From assembly GCA_937870805.1 (NCBI GenBank), contig CALMZT010000861.1:1-5004 (forward strand): a stretch of 5,004 bases of DNA, given 5' to 3'. This DNA comes from an uncultured Chloroflexota bacterium. Lineage in GTDB: Bacteria > Chloroflexota > Anaerolineae > Aggregatilineales > Phototrophicaceae. Of this stretch, positions 1 to 5,004 are shown one piece after another. The position numbers and the translations under genes are program-made. The notes under the pieces are model-generated. The model saw only the letters and a list, made by a program, of their open reading frames with translations. It was not told where the DNA came from and searched no databases. The first letter of the stretch is position 1. Every line of letters begins with the position of its first letter.

Positions 1-344
1 AAAGGACCCAGATGAACGAGGGGCGCTGACAGCCATTCGTGTGGAACATCATTCAGGGTGGGTGGCGCAGCTCTTCCGCGTAAATACTGGATACGACCTT
101 CAGGCAAATAGATGTTTTCAAAGGTGGTCGTTTCGGCGGCGTCGACGGAAATAATCGTGGCATATGGCGCAAGTTCTGCCAGCAGCGGTTCATCTTGTGC
201 TGCACTCGTGACAATGCCAACGCGCAGCCCGAAAGCATGGGCTGTACGCGCCGCATAAGATGCAGTACCGCCAAGAAAACGACCTTGTGGCGTAAGGTCA
301 GCGGTAGCGTGTCCAATCAATAAATAGTCAATAGCGGATGGCAT
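1..344 (-). CDS. PfkB (ribokinase-like) family carbohydrate/nucleoside kinase, N-terminal part
   Basis: The first 114 codons of a gene that runs off the left edge. The product starts MPSAIDYLLIGHATADLTP, followed by GGTASYAARTAHAFGLRVG (residues 25-43) and later VHLGP. This is the layout of the PfkB/ribokinase fold: a first beta strand with a GH...D sugar-contact segment, then the Gly-Gly substrate loop and helix. The family phosphorylates a sugar or nucleoside hydroxyl with ATP in the cytoplasm; the catalytic Asp and anion hole (C-terminal GAGD-type motif) lie outside the window, so activity and substrate cannot be judged. The usual Asn after the Gly-Gly loop is not obvious (GGTASYAA), which suggests a divergent subfamily. 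The ATG lies 5 nt after the jag stop with no clear ribosome binding site, so translation is probably coupled to jag. An earlier start is not evident in this frame. The family call is firm, the substrate unknown. Confidence 0.85.
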   Translation of the reverse strand, partial: MPSAIDYLLIGHATADLTPQGRFLGGTASYAARTAHAFGLRVGIVTSAAQDEPLLAELAPYATIISVDAAETTTFENIYLPEGRIQYLRGRAAPPTLNDVPHEWLSAPLVHLGP

Positions 345-349
345 ATTGG

Positions 350-1234
350 CTACTTTGGCACAATGGTGACTTTGCGCGCGTCGCCTTCTCCCACACTGCG
401 AGTCGTCACTTCAGCATGTTCACGCAGTGTCAGGTGAATAATACGACGTTCGTGTGGCGGCATAGGCTCTAGAGCAATCGAGCGTTTTTGCTCGATCACT
501 TGATCTGCCATGCGCAGCGCCAGACCGCGCAGCATCTGTGAACGGCGCGATTTATAGCCATCGACATCGATAATCACATTGGCGCGACGTTGTAATTGAC
601 GACTAGCAATCAAGCGTGTGATGTACTGCAAGGATGCGAGTGTTTCGCCGCGTCGCCCGATCAGTGCATTGAGATCGCGTCCGGTGATATTCAACAACCA
701 GGGGGCACTATCGCGCTCACGGTCATTCTCGCGCGTGCTTTCAATGCGCCGCACCGCGATATGCCCTTCAACAGACATTTTCGTCAACAGTTCCGACAGC
801 ACTTCGCGCGCTACTCTCACTTCTTCGGTGATCTCACTCTCTGCTATTTCTTCACCTGTATCTGGAAGTGGCAGCGAATCGTCTTCGTGTCCCTCCATAT
901 ACGCTTCATTGGATGGCGCACTTTTTTGTTGCTGCTGTGGACGTTCAGCGCGTGGTGGACGCGGTGGGCGTTCTTCACGGCGTTTGGACTGCTGCGGTTG
1001 TGCAGCAGGATGCGGCGGCGCAGGCGGGGCTGGCGGTGGGGCAGTAGGGCGTGTAATGAGCAGTTGCAAGCGCACTTTCGCCTCCCGCGCGCCCAATCCA
1101 AAAACTCCCCGGCTTGGCTCTTCAAGGACTTCGACGATGACTTCATGCGGGGCAGCGCCAAGTTCTGCCAACCCTTTGTCGATGGCTGCTTGAATAGTTT
1201 CTCCTGTAGCTTCTATGGAGCGTCTTGGTTCCAT
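350..1234 (-). CDS. khpB: KhpB/Jag (EloR) RNA-binding protein: Jag-N, KH and R3H domains
   Basis: A complete 294-residue protein with three recognisable parts. Residues 3-52 form the Jag-N domain (ATGETIQAAIDKGLAELG, then the SRGVFGLGAREAKV motif typical of the family). Residues 62-135 are a linker rich in Pro, Gln and Arg that turns acidic near its end. Residues 138-225 are a KH domain with the RNA-binding loop GRRG at 193-196, and about 228-294 an R3H domain with the R263-x3-H267 signature in HERRIIH. In Firmicutes KhpB pairs with KhpA, binds RNA and influences cell elongation; it is commonly encoded directly after yidC, as here. The ATG at 1234 has AAGGA about 10 nt upstream (1245-1249). 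A hairpin with a T-run separates it from yidC. The linker is longer than in many homologues. Identification is firm from domain order and neighbours; the RNA targets are unknown. Confidence 0.96.
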   Translation of the reverse strand: MEPRRSIEATGETIQAAIDKGLAELGAAPHEVIVEVLEEPSRGVFGLGAREAKVRLQLLITRPTAPPPAPPAPPHPAAQPQQSKRREERPPRPPRAERPQQQQKSAPSNEAYMEGHEDDSLPLPDTGEEIAESEITEEVRVAREVLSELLTKMSVEGHIAVRRIESTRENDRERDSAPWLLNITGRDLNALIGRRGETLASLQYITRLIASRQLQRRANVIIDVDGYKSRRSQMLRGLALRMADQVIEQKRSIALEPMPPHERRIIHLTLREHAEVTTRSVGEGDARKVTIVPK

Positions 1235-1252
1235 AATCCAATATTCCTTAGT

Positions 1253-1275
1253 AAAAATCCGGCTGTGCGCCGGAT
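1253..1275 (-). terminator. Hairpin plus T-run between yidC and jag: possible weak terminator or attenuator
   Basis: On the minus strand a perfect 7-bp inverted repeat, ATCCGGC / GCCGGAT, encloses a 5-nt loop (GCACA), and the RNA would continue directly into a run of five U (1257-1253, the first one inside the stem). It begins 14 nt after the yidC stop and ends before the jag ribosome binding site at 1245-1249. That is the form of an intrinsic terminator, but the stem and U-run are short, so partial termination or a processing/stability hairpin that lowers jag relative to yidC is the likeliest role. The structure is seen directly; the function is inferred. Confidence 0.5.
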
Positions 1276-1289
1276 AAAGAGATTAAATC

Positions 1290-2096
1290 TTATTTTACTT
1301 TCGCCTTGCTAGGCTTTGGTTCCTGCCGCTTCGGCTTGCTCTCTTCTACCACGATTTCGCTTGGTGGAGGGGCAGCAGGCTTAGGCGTGATGCGATATTG
1401 AATGATACCGATGATGTTGCCAACAACAAAATAGATCGATAGACCAACCGAAAACGACAGGGAGAAGAACCCAAACATCAAGGGCATCATCGTACCCATC
1501 GATTGGGTCATTGCCTGTGCCTGATCGGGCTTTCCATCAGCACTGGTAGTTTTAGGAGGCTGGGGCATCGCTTTGTACTGCAACCATGTGGTCACGAGAA
1601 CTAACAGCGGAAGTGCCATCGCCCAAATTGGGTTACTCGTCGGTGGTAATGTCAAGTCCATGCCCAACCACACGTTGTTCAGTGGGATGAGGTGATCTAA
1701 TCCAGGGATGAGCAAACGCCCCGACAAACCGATCAACTGTGTTGGCGTACTGGCAAGCGAATAAATAATCGCTTGATACAGCGCAATCAAAATCGGGAAC
1801 TGGATGATCATCGGCAAGCAACCGCCAAGTGGGTTGACACCCGCCTCTTTATAGAGTGCCATCTGTTCCTGCGCCAGCTTCTCACGATCATTTTTGTACT
1901 TCTCTTGCAGCTTCTTCAGCTTTGGCGCGACTTCCTGCTGGGCGCGCATGGAGCGCTGCTGTTGTATCGTCAGCGGATAAGTCAACACACGAATCAAGAT
2001 AGTGAACACCACGATTGCCAACACGATGTTGTTACCCAACATCGAATACAGCAAGGTAATGAGTGTAACGAATGGGTTAAGAATTAAATCCCACAC
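1290..2096 (-). CDS. yidC: Membrane protein insertase YidC/Oxa1 family
   Basis: A complete 268-residue insertase of the short Oxa1-like form, without the large periplasmic domain of proteobacterial YidC. TM1 lies at about 22-40 and carries R36, the conserved Arg of the hydrophilic groove (TILIRVLTYPLTIQQQRSM). Residues 44-85 are the charged cytoplasmic helical hairpin. NPLGGCLPMIIQFPILIALY at 88-107 is the TM2 signature. Further membrane segments fall at about 157-175 and 200-235, the latter probably two, and the tail 236-268 is rich in Pro and Lys, which could bind ribosomes. YidC inserts membrane proteins alone or with Sec. The start is GTG at 2096, supported by AAGGAG 8 nt upstream (2105-2110), directly after the stop of the preceding gene. 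There is no lipobox or cleavable signal peptide, unlike SpoIIIJ-type YidC. It follows yidD and the propeller lipoprotein in the same operon. Confidence 0.96.
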   Translation of the reverse strand: MWDLILNPFVTLITLLYSMLGNNIVLAIVVFTILIRVLTYPLTIQQQRSMRAQQEVAPKLKKLQEKYKNDREKLAQEQMALYKEAGVNPLGGCLPMIIQFPILIALYQAIIYSLASTPTQLIGLSGRLLIPGLDHLIPLNNVWLGMDLTLPPTSNPIWAMALPLLVLVTTWLQYKAMPQPPKTTSADGKPDQAQAMTQSMGTMMPLMFGFFSLSFSVGLSIYFVVGNIIGIIQYRITPKPAAPPPSEIVVEESKPKRQEPKPSKAKVK

Positions 2097-2104
2097 AGAT
2101 CAGA

Positions 2105-2110
2105 CTCCTT
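2105..2110 (-). promoter_or_regulatory. Ribosome binding site fixing the GTG start of yidC
   Basis: AAGGAG on the minus strand, 8 nt before the GTG at 2096 and immediately after the TAA of the upstream lipoprotein gene. No ATG is available at this distance, so it decides the GTG start. Its contact with the upstream stop codon suggests translational coupling. Confidence 0.8.
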
Positions 2111-3328
2111 TTATCGCCCGTAGACCCACTGACGCTGACCTGTGTCCAGCGCAAATGCCACCAGCAGTTCAGCACGATTCATAGTGCTGACAATTAGCAA
2201 CGGCTCAGGAATATCAAGCCCTTCACTCGGATTTATCACTAGCATGTCAGCCAGCACTTCGCCATTTACTTGACGTTTTATGGGACTACCCTCTGTGTCG
2301 AGCAGTGGAGAGCCATCAGCAGGGTTGAGCCAATAGACGTAAGTATCCCGTGAGGCTACGATAAGCGCATCACCGACGACCACAGGCGTGGCGCGAATAC
2401 CCTTTGTGGCAACCTGCTGACTCCACTGCTGCGTCAAGCCACCATCGCCAATCCCGAACGCATACACATAACCCGCCATATCAGCAACGTACAGCGTATT
2501 TTCTACGAGGGCAGGTGTGCCCCATACCCAGTCCTGGGTGGCGGATTCGCTTAAGATTTGTCCATCACTGGCAGAAATCTCAAACACCTTACGCGCTAAT
2601 GTCCCTACGTACAATCTACCATTCTGAAAGACAGGGGTTGAGGTGATTGCGCCTTGCAAGTCGGCGCTCCAGAGCAGTTCACCTGTCTCAGCATTAAGGG
2701 CATAGAGGGTATGATTCATACAGGGAACATACAACACACCCTCCACCAGCAGGGGTGAAGCCCAGATACCATGATCCGTTTCCAACCGCCATACTTCGGT
2801 AATGGAATTGTTTTGTACATCGCTGATATCATAGGCAATGAGGTTGCGTTCGCTAAAACCAACATACATCAAGTCGCCATTAATGGTTGGAGCAGCGATA
2901 ACCTGTCCCGGCAGATCTACACCAGTGGTCGCGTTATAAAGAACACCGCTAGCCAAATCGACACGATAGAGTTTCTTGGTGTAAGCCAGCGCCAGCATTG
3001 AGCCTTCATCCAGTGGCAGCGGCGAAGTATAAAACTTAGTTCCTCCGTCGGGCGAGGGGATATTCCAAACGCGGGCATTTCCTTGATCGTCAACGCGCAC
3101 TTGCCCTTCGGCGTCGCGCAGTTCGACAGGACGTCCGGTTGTTGGATTAATCAATGTCATCTGATTCTCAAAAGCGATGAGAATGTTTTGACCATCACCC
3201 ACCAAACTGATGCCCGCCCATGTCGGGTCAATCGGGGTAGAGGTACATGCCGAAGCAACTAGCGCTACACATAACAACAGCGCTACACCAACCCAACGGC
3301 GCAGCGCGAAAGACGAACGGATATTCAA
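2111..3328 (-). CDS. Exported lipoprotein with PQQ-like beta-propeller repeats (BamB-like fold)
   Basis: A complete 405-residue protein. Residues 1-27 are a signal peptide: positive start (R4, R10, R11), hydrophobic core VGVALLLCVALV, then VASAC with the likely lipid-modified Cys28, so the mature protein would be anchored outside the cytoplasmic membrane. The rest is a series of propeller blades with the PQQ-like pattern, e.g. LYALNAETGELLWSADLQG (208-226), VYAFGIGDGGLTQQW (288-302) and LVAFALDTGQRQWVY (389-403), with recurring xATPVVVGDxLxVAS-type strands between them (ASPLLVEGVLYV, STPVFQNGRLYV, GTPALVENTLYV). Quinone binding is not implied: this fold is often a protein-binding scaffold, as in BamB. 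The start is TTG at 3328, chosen because AGGAG lies 7 nt upstream and the nearby ATG at 3333 reaches a stop after two codons. It sits between yidD and yidC, 17 and 14 nt away, which suggests a role with membrane insertion or secretion. That role is inferred; the specific function is unknown. Confidence 0.9.
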   Translation of the reverse strand: MNIRSSFALRRWVGVALLLCVALVASACTSTPIDPTWAGISLVGDGQNILIAFENQMTLINPTTGRPVELRDAEGQVRVDDQGNARVWNIPSPDGGTKFYTSPLPLDEGSMLALAYTKKLYRVDLASGVLYNATTGVDLPGQVIAAPTINGDLMYVGFSERNLIAYDISDVQNNSITEVWRLETDHGIWASPLLVEGVLYVPCMNHTLYALNAETGELLWSADLQGAITSTPVFQNGRLYVGTLARKVFEISASDGQILSESATQDWVWGTPALVENTLYVADMAGYVYAFGIGDGGLTQQWSQQVATKGIRATPVVVGDALIVASRDTYVYWLNPADGSPLLDTEGSPIKRQVNGEVLADMLVINPSEGLDIPEPLLIVSTMNRAELLVAFALDTGQRQWVYGR

Positions 3329-3335
3329 GCCATTA

Positions 3336-3340
3336 CTCCT
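3336..3340 (-). promoter_or_regulatory. Ribosome binding site fixing the TTG start of the propeller lipoprotein
   Basis: AGGAG on the minus strand, 7 nt before the TTG at 3328. The ATG at 3333 is only 2 nt from it and reads ATG-GCT-TGA, so it cannot be the gene start. The TTG frame continues directly into the positively charged signal peptide. Confidence 0.75.
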
Positions 3341-3345
3341 AGACT

Positions 3346-3555
3346 TCAGGGGACAGGATCATAACCACCCGCATTAAATGGGTTACAACGTGCGATACGT
3401 TTCATCCCAAGCCATGTACCCCTGATAACGCCATATTTGTCGATTGCATAATAGGTGTACTCAGAGCAGGTGGGGGTAAAGCGACAGCTAGGCGGTAAGG
3501 CAGGCGAGATAAATCGCTTGTAAAAACGAATCATCGCAAGGGCAAGCCATTTCAT
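3346..3555 (-). CDS. yidD: Membrane protein insertion efficiency factor YidD
   Basis: A complete 69-residue protein of typical length for YidD. It has an amphipathic N-terminal segment (KWLALAMIRFYKRFISPAL), the signature SCRFTPTCSEY at 23-33 with Cys24 and Cys30, and RCNPFNAGGYDPVP at 56-69 with Cys57. YidD is a small inner-membrane-associated protein that improves YidC-dependent insertion in E. coli. The ATG at 3555 overlaps the rnpA stop by 4 nt (ATGA) and has AAGGA 6 nt upstream (3562-3566) within rnpA, so translation is probably coupled to rnpA. The position between rnpA and yidC is the standard one, though here a lipoprotein gene intervenes before yidC. Confidence 0.96.
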   Translation of the reverse strand: MKWLALAMIRFYKRFISPALPPSCRFTPTCSEYTYYAIDKYGVIRGTWLGMKRIARCNPFNAGGYDPVP

Positions 3556-3899
3556 TCTGTTTCCTTACCAACTAAGCCGGCTCGGTGACACAATTCATCT
3601 ACTGTACGTCGCACGTCGCTAAAAGGTTTCTCGACAATAACCCCACGTGCAATAAAGATCAGATCAAAGCCAGATGTCAGATGAGGATGAAGCAGGAGGG
3701 CAGCTTCTCGTAGCAATCGTTTCACACGGTTGCGAACTACCGCTTTACCAATTTGTTTGCCTGTGATAAAGCCATAGCGGTTATGCGTTAAGCCATTGGG
3801 AGCGACACTCAACATCATCATTGGATGACGATACACGCGCCCTTCACGACGCAAACGCTCAAAATCCTGACGCTGCCGAAGCCGAAACCGCTGCTGCAT
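3552..3899 (-). CDS. rnpA: Ribonuclease P protein component RnpA
   Basis: The protein subunit of RNase P, which assists the catalytic RNA in removing 5' leaders from pre-tRNA. From the ATG at 3899 it is 115 residues, the usual size. It starts MQQRFRLRQRQDFERLRREG, the family's N-terminal RLR..DF..v...G pattern, and contains KAVVRNRVKRLLRE, the RNR signature that contacts the RNA, and FDLIFIARG near the end. The same frame stays open upstream to a TTG at 3923, giving 123 residues and a 13-nt overlap with rpmH. I prefer the ATG because it gives the normal N-terminus and sits 11 nt after the rpmH stop, although neither start has a strong ribosome binding site. It shares 4 nt with yidD downstream. 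The identification is firm, the exact start less so. Confidence 0.95.
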   Translation of the reverse strand: MQQRFRLRQRQDFERLRREGRVYRHPMMMLSVAPNGLTHNRYGFITGKQIGKAVVRNRVKRLLREAALLLHPHLTSGFDLIFIARGVIVEKPFSDVRRTVDELCHRAGLVGKETE

Positions 3900-3910
3900 C
3901 CCATCGATCT

Positions 3911-4084
3911 TTAGACGTTCCAATTGACTTTCTTGACGTGATTGGATTTCACCGTCAGCAAGTGGCGTCCACGTGCGCGCCGCGCTTTGAGCACCCTGCG
4001 TCCGTTTTTGGTTTGCATCCGCTGACGGAAGCCGTGTACGCGCTTGCGGCGGCGAATTTTAGGCTGCCAAGTACGCTTGGGCAT
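3911..4084 (-). CDS. rpmH: 50S ribosomal protein L34
   Basis: A 57-codon gene encoding the short basic ribosomal protein L34. The product reads MPKRTWQPKIRRRKRVHGF, then RQRMQTKNGRRVLKARRARG and RHLLTV, matching the family over its whole usual length of about 45 residues (key motifs KRT.QPK, HGFR.RM.T..GR.VL..RR..GR..L.V). A further 12 residues (KSNHVKKVNWNV) follow the usual LTV end. The ATG at 4084 has AGAGGAA 6 nt upstream (4091-4097). As first gene of the cluster it is followed by rnpA, the near-universal bacterial order. dnaA, often the upstream neighbour, is absent here. Confidence 0.96.
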   Translation of the reverse strand: MPKRTWQPKIRRRKRVHGFRQRMQTKNGRRVLKARRARGRHLLTVKSNHVKKVNWNV

Positions 4085-4090
4085 AAGCTA

Positions 4091-4097
4091 TTCCTCT
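4091..4097 (-). promoter_or_regulatory. Ribosome binding site of rpmH
   Basis: AGAGGAA on the minus strand, 6 nt before the ATG at 4084. It is a strong match to the anti-Shine-Dalgarno sequence and fits the high expression expected of a ribosomal protein. Confidence 0.8.
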
Positions 4098-4125
4098 AAC
4101 TAAAATACTCAAAATGCAGTATGGA

Positions 4126-4131
4126 AGTATA
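4126..4131 (-). promoter_or_regulatory. Likely -10 element of the rpmH operon promoter
   Basis: TATACT on the minus strand (5 of 6 bases of the TATAAT consensus), 41 nt before the rpmH ATG, in the only non-coding stretch upstream of the operon. No good -35 hexamer is visible 16-18 nt upstream; that region is GC-rich. The call rests on the -10 match and position only. Confidence 0.45.
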
Positions 4132-4135
4132 CAAT
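4130..4135 (+). promoter_or_regulatory. Candidate -10 element of the divergent Nudix-GNAT gene
   Basis: TACAAT on the plus strand (5 of 6 of the consensus), within TATACAAT, 34 nt before the candidate ATG at 4170. It overlaps the minus-strand TATACT because the shared core GTATAC (4127-4132) is palindromic. No convincing -35 hexamer is seen. Position and match make it plausible but weak. Confidence 0.35.
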
Positions 4136-4153
4136 AAAGGGGCGGCGAAATGC

Positions 4154-4160
4154 GAGGGTG
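4154..4160 (+). promoter_or_regulatory. Candidate ribosome binding site for the ATG at 4170
   Basis: GAGGGTG, 9 nt before the ATG at 4170. It supports 4170 as the intended start of the Nudix-GNAT gene even though that ATG is one base out of frame with the zinc ribbon. A second purine-rich stretch (AAAGGGG, 4136-4142) lies before an ATG at 4150 whose frame closes after 11 codons. Confidence 0.45.
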
Positions 4161-4169
4161 CGTGTTTGC

Positions 4170-5004
4170 ATGTTCAATAATCTGACGTCTGTCCCGTATG
4201 TGGGCATAAGCTGGGATTGCGCGAAGAAGGCGGGCGAATGCGTCCGGCTTGTGTGAACTGTGGCTACATTCACTATCGTAACCCCGTGCCCGGCGTCGAA
4301 CTGTTGATTGAAATGGAGGGTGGCGTCCTCCTGATTCAACGTGGACATCCTCCGCATCAAGGTGAATGGACACTGCCAAGCGGATTTATTGAAGCTGACG
4401 AAAGTGCTGAAGAAGCGGCGGTGCGCGAGGCAGAAGAAGAAACCGGACTCAAGATTGAGCTTATCGAACTCGCTGGGATTAACTCATTCCCCGAAGGTCC
4501 ACCAACAAGCGGCATTATCATCTTTTTCCGCGCGCGTCCTATAGGCGGCACGCTCCACGCAGGCGACGATGCAATTGACGTAAAAGTCTTTTTACCCCAT
4601 GAAATGCCGCAGTTACCCTTCCGCACGCACCGCGAAATCATGGCATGGTGGCTGGCAAGGCAAAAGCGTGCAACCCAGGAAGCAGCAGTTATCAGTAATG
4701 AAGAGCCAGATTTTATCATCCGTGCGGCTGAGGCTGACGACATCAACGAAGTGATAGCGCTGCTGGCAACAATCCCCGCAAATCGCAGCCTGAGCGCGGA
4801 AGCGTGGCGCGAAGTGGAATGGCGTTTTCACGAGATGCCTGCGTTAGAAGTGTTCATTGCACAATCGCGGCAGCAGCCATCTATGATTATTGGCATGATC
4901 GCGTTGTCGGTTGTGCGCGGCTTGACGAGTGGATTAGGTTTAATTGATGACATGGCGGTGCTGCCTACTTATCAACGGCTTGGTAGTGGCAGTGCGCTGC
5001 TGGA
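4170..5004 (+). CDS. Zinc-ribbon Nudix hydrolase fused to a GNAT acetyltransferase, 3' partial, probable frameshift near the start
   Basis: Open from 4181 to the right edge in one frame. First comes a four-Cys zinc ribbon: CPVCGHKL (Cys codons 4190 and 4199) and CVNCGYIHYRNP (4250 and 4259), as in the Nudix_N_2 type. A Nudix domain follows with a perfect box GFIEADE-x7-REAEEETGL (4382-4450), whose REAEEE glutamates bind the metal; such enzymes hydrolyse nucleoside diphosphates linked to another group, ADP-ribose being a common substrate. From about 4709 (DFIIRAAEADDINEV) a GNAT domain begins, with its acetyl-CoA loop QRLGSG at 4973-4990; it is cut by the window. Oddity: a TAA at 4178 closes this frame with no ATG, GTG or TTG before the first Cys pair. 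The ATG at 4170 (MFNNLT) has a good binding site but is one base out of frame. ATG 4238 is the first in-frame ATG but would remove the first Cys pair. Domain calls are firm, the start is uncertain, and the acetylated substrate is unknown. Confidence 0.85.

Noticed and set aside
844..1161. Second minus-strand frame within jag
   Set aside because: It is an out-of-frame reading of jag with no recognisable motif or ribosome binding site.
596..1312. Long plus-strand open frames opposite jag (including one at 618-1193 rich in Gly and Ser)
   Set aside because: They are antisense to the jag coding region; the Gly/Ser/Cys-rich product mirrors the proline-rich linker, and the minus-strand frame has clear Jag-N, KH and R3H motifs.
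4105..4130. Repeated ATACT/AGTAT motifs (4105-4109, 4118-4122, 4126-4130) as an operator
   Set aside because: The units are only 5 bases in an AT-rich promoter region and could easily arise by chance.
4085..4169. Possible replication origin beside rpmH
   Set aside because: rpmH often neighbours dnaA and oriC, but no DnaA-box-like TTATCCACA sequence or AT-rich unwinding region is visible in this short interval, and the neighbour is not dnaA.
4150..4185. Eleven-codon leader frame MRGCVFACSII with AAAGGGG upstream
   Set aside because: It could be a leader peptide but has no attenuator structure after it and lies in the region of the suspected frameshift; the evidence is too thin to call a gene.
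4357..4831. Minus-strand open frames opposite the Nudix-GNAT gene
   Set aside because: The plus strand encodes a perfect Nudix box and a GNAT acetyl-CoA loop over the same bases; the minus-strand products are Ser/Ala-rich without motifs.

Overview
The window carries the conserved rpmH-rnpA-yidD-yidC-jag cluster of bacteria on the minus strand, plus two accessory genes and one divergent plus-strand gene. The best guess for the source is a Chloroflexota member of moderate GC. The clues are a YidC with no lipoprotein signal and a basic tail, a beta-propeller lipoprotein inserted between yidD and yidC, a KhpB/Jag protein with a proline-rich linker, and an L34 protein beginning MPKRTWQPK. This assignment is inferred from protein character and gene order only; no search was run.

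Layout, in transcription order on the minus strand: rpmH (4084-3911, too short for most ORF callers), rnpA (about 3899-3552), yidD (3555-3346, 4-nt ATGA overlap with rnpA), a lipoprotein with PQQ-like propeller repeats (3328-2111, TTG start), yidC (2096-1290, GTG start), a small hairpin with a T-run (1275-1253), khpB/jag (1234-350), and the start of a PfkB-type sugar or nucleoside kinase (344 to beyond the left edge, 5 nt after jag). Gaps are 0-55 nt, so this is probably one operon read from a promoter near 4126-4131. The coding density is very high and no stretch over 300 bases lacks a gene.

Functionally, L34 (ribosome), RnpA (tRNA 5' maturation), YidD and YidC (membrane protein insertion) and KhpB (RNA binding, cell envelope control) form the familiar translation and membrane-biogenesis group. 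The propeller lipoprotein is the accessory member most likely to have a linked but undefined job, outside the membrane beside YidC. The tail gene is a PfkB kinase instead of the mnmE/mnmG/rsmG genes often found after jag.

On the plus strand, from about 4170 to the right edge, lies a zinc-ribbon Nudix hydrolase fused to a GNAT acetyltransferase, truncated by the window. Its zinc-ribbon frame has no ordinary start codon before the first cysteine pair. A well-placed ATG with a ribosome binding site sits one base out of frame, so a one-base loss (real or a sequencing error) is likely around 4185-4189. The two divergent units are separated by about 85 bases that hold a palindromic GTATAC core usable as a -10 element in both directions.

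Nothing here is clearly a new defence or mobile system. The observations most worth checking are the propeller lipoprotein in the YidC operon, the broken or unusual start of the Nudix-GNAT fusion, and the hairpin between yidC and jag.
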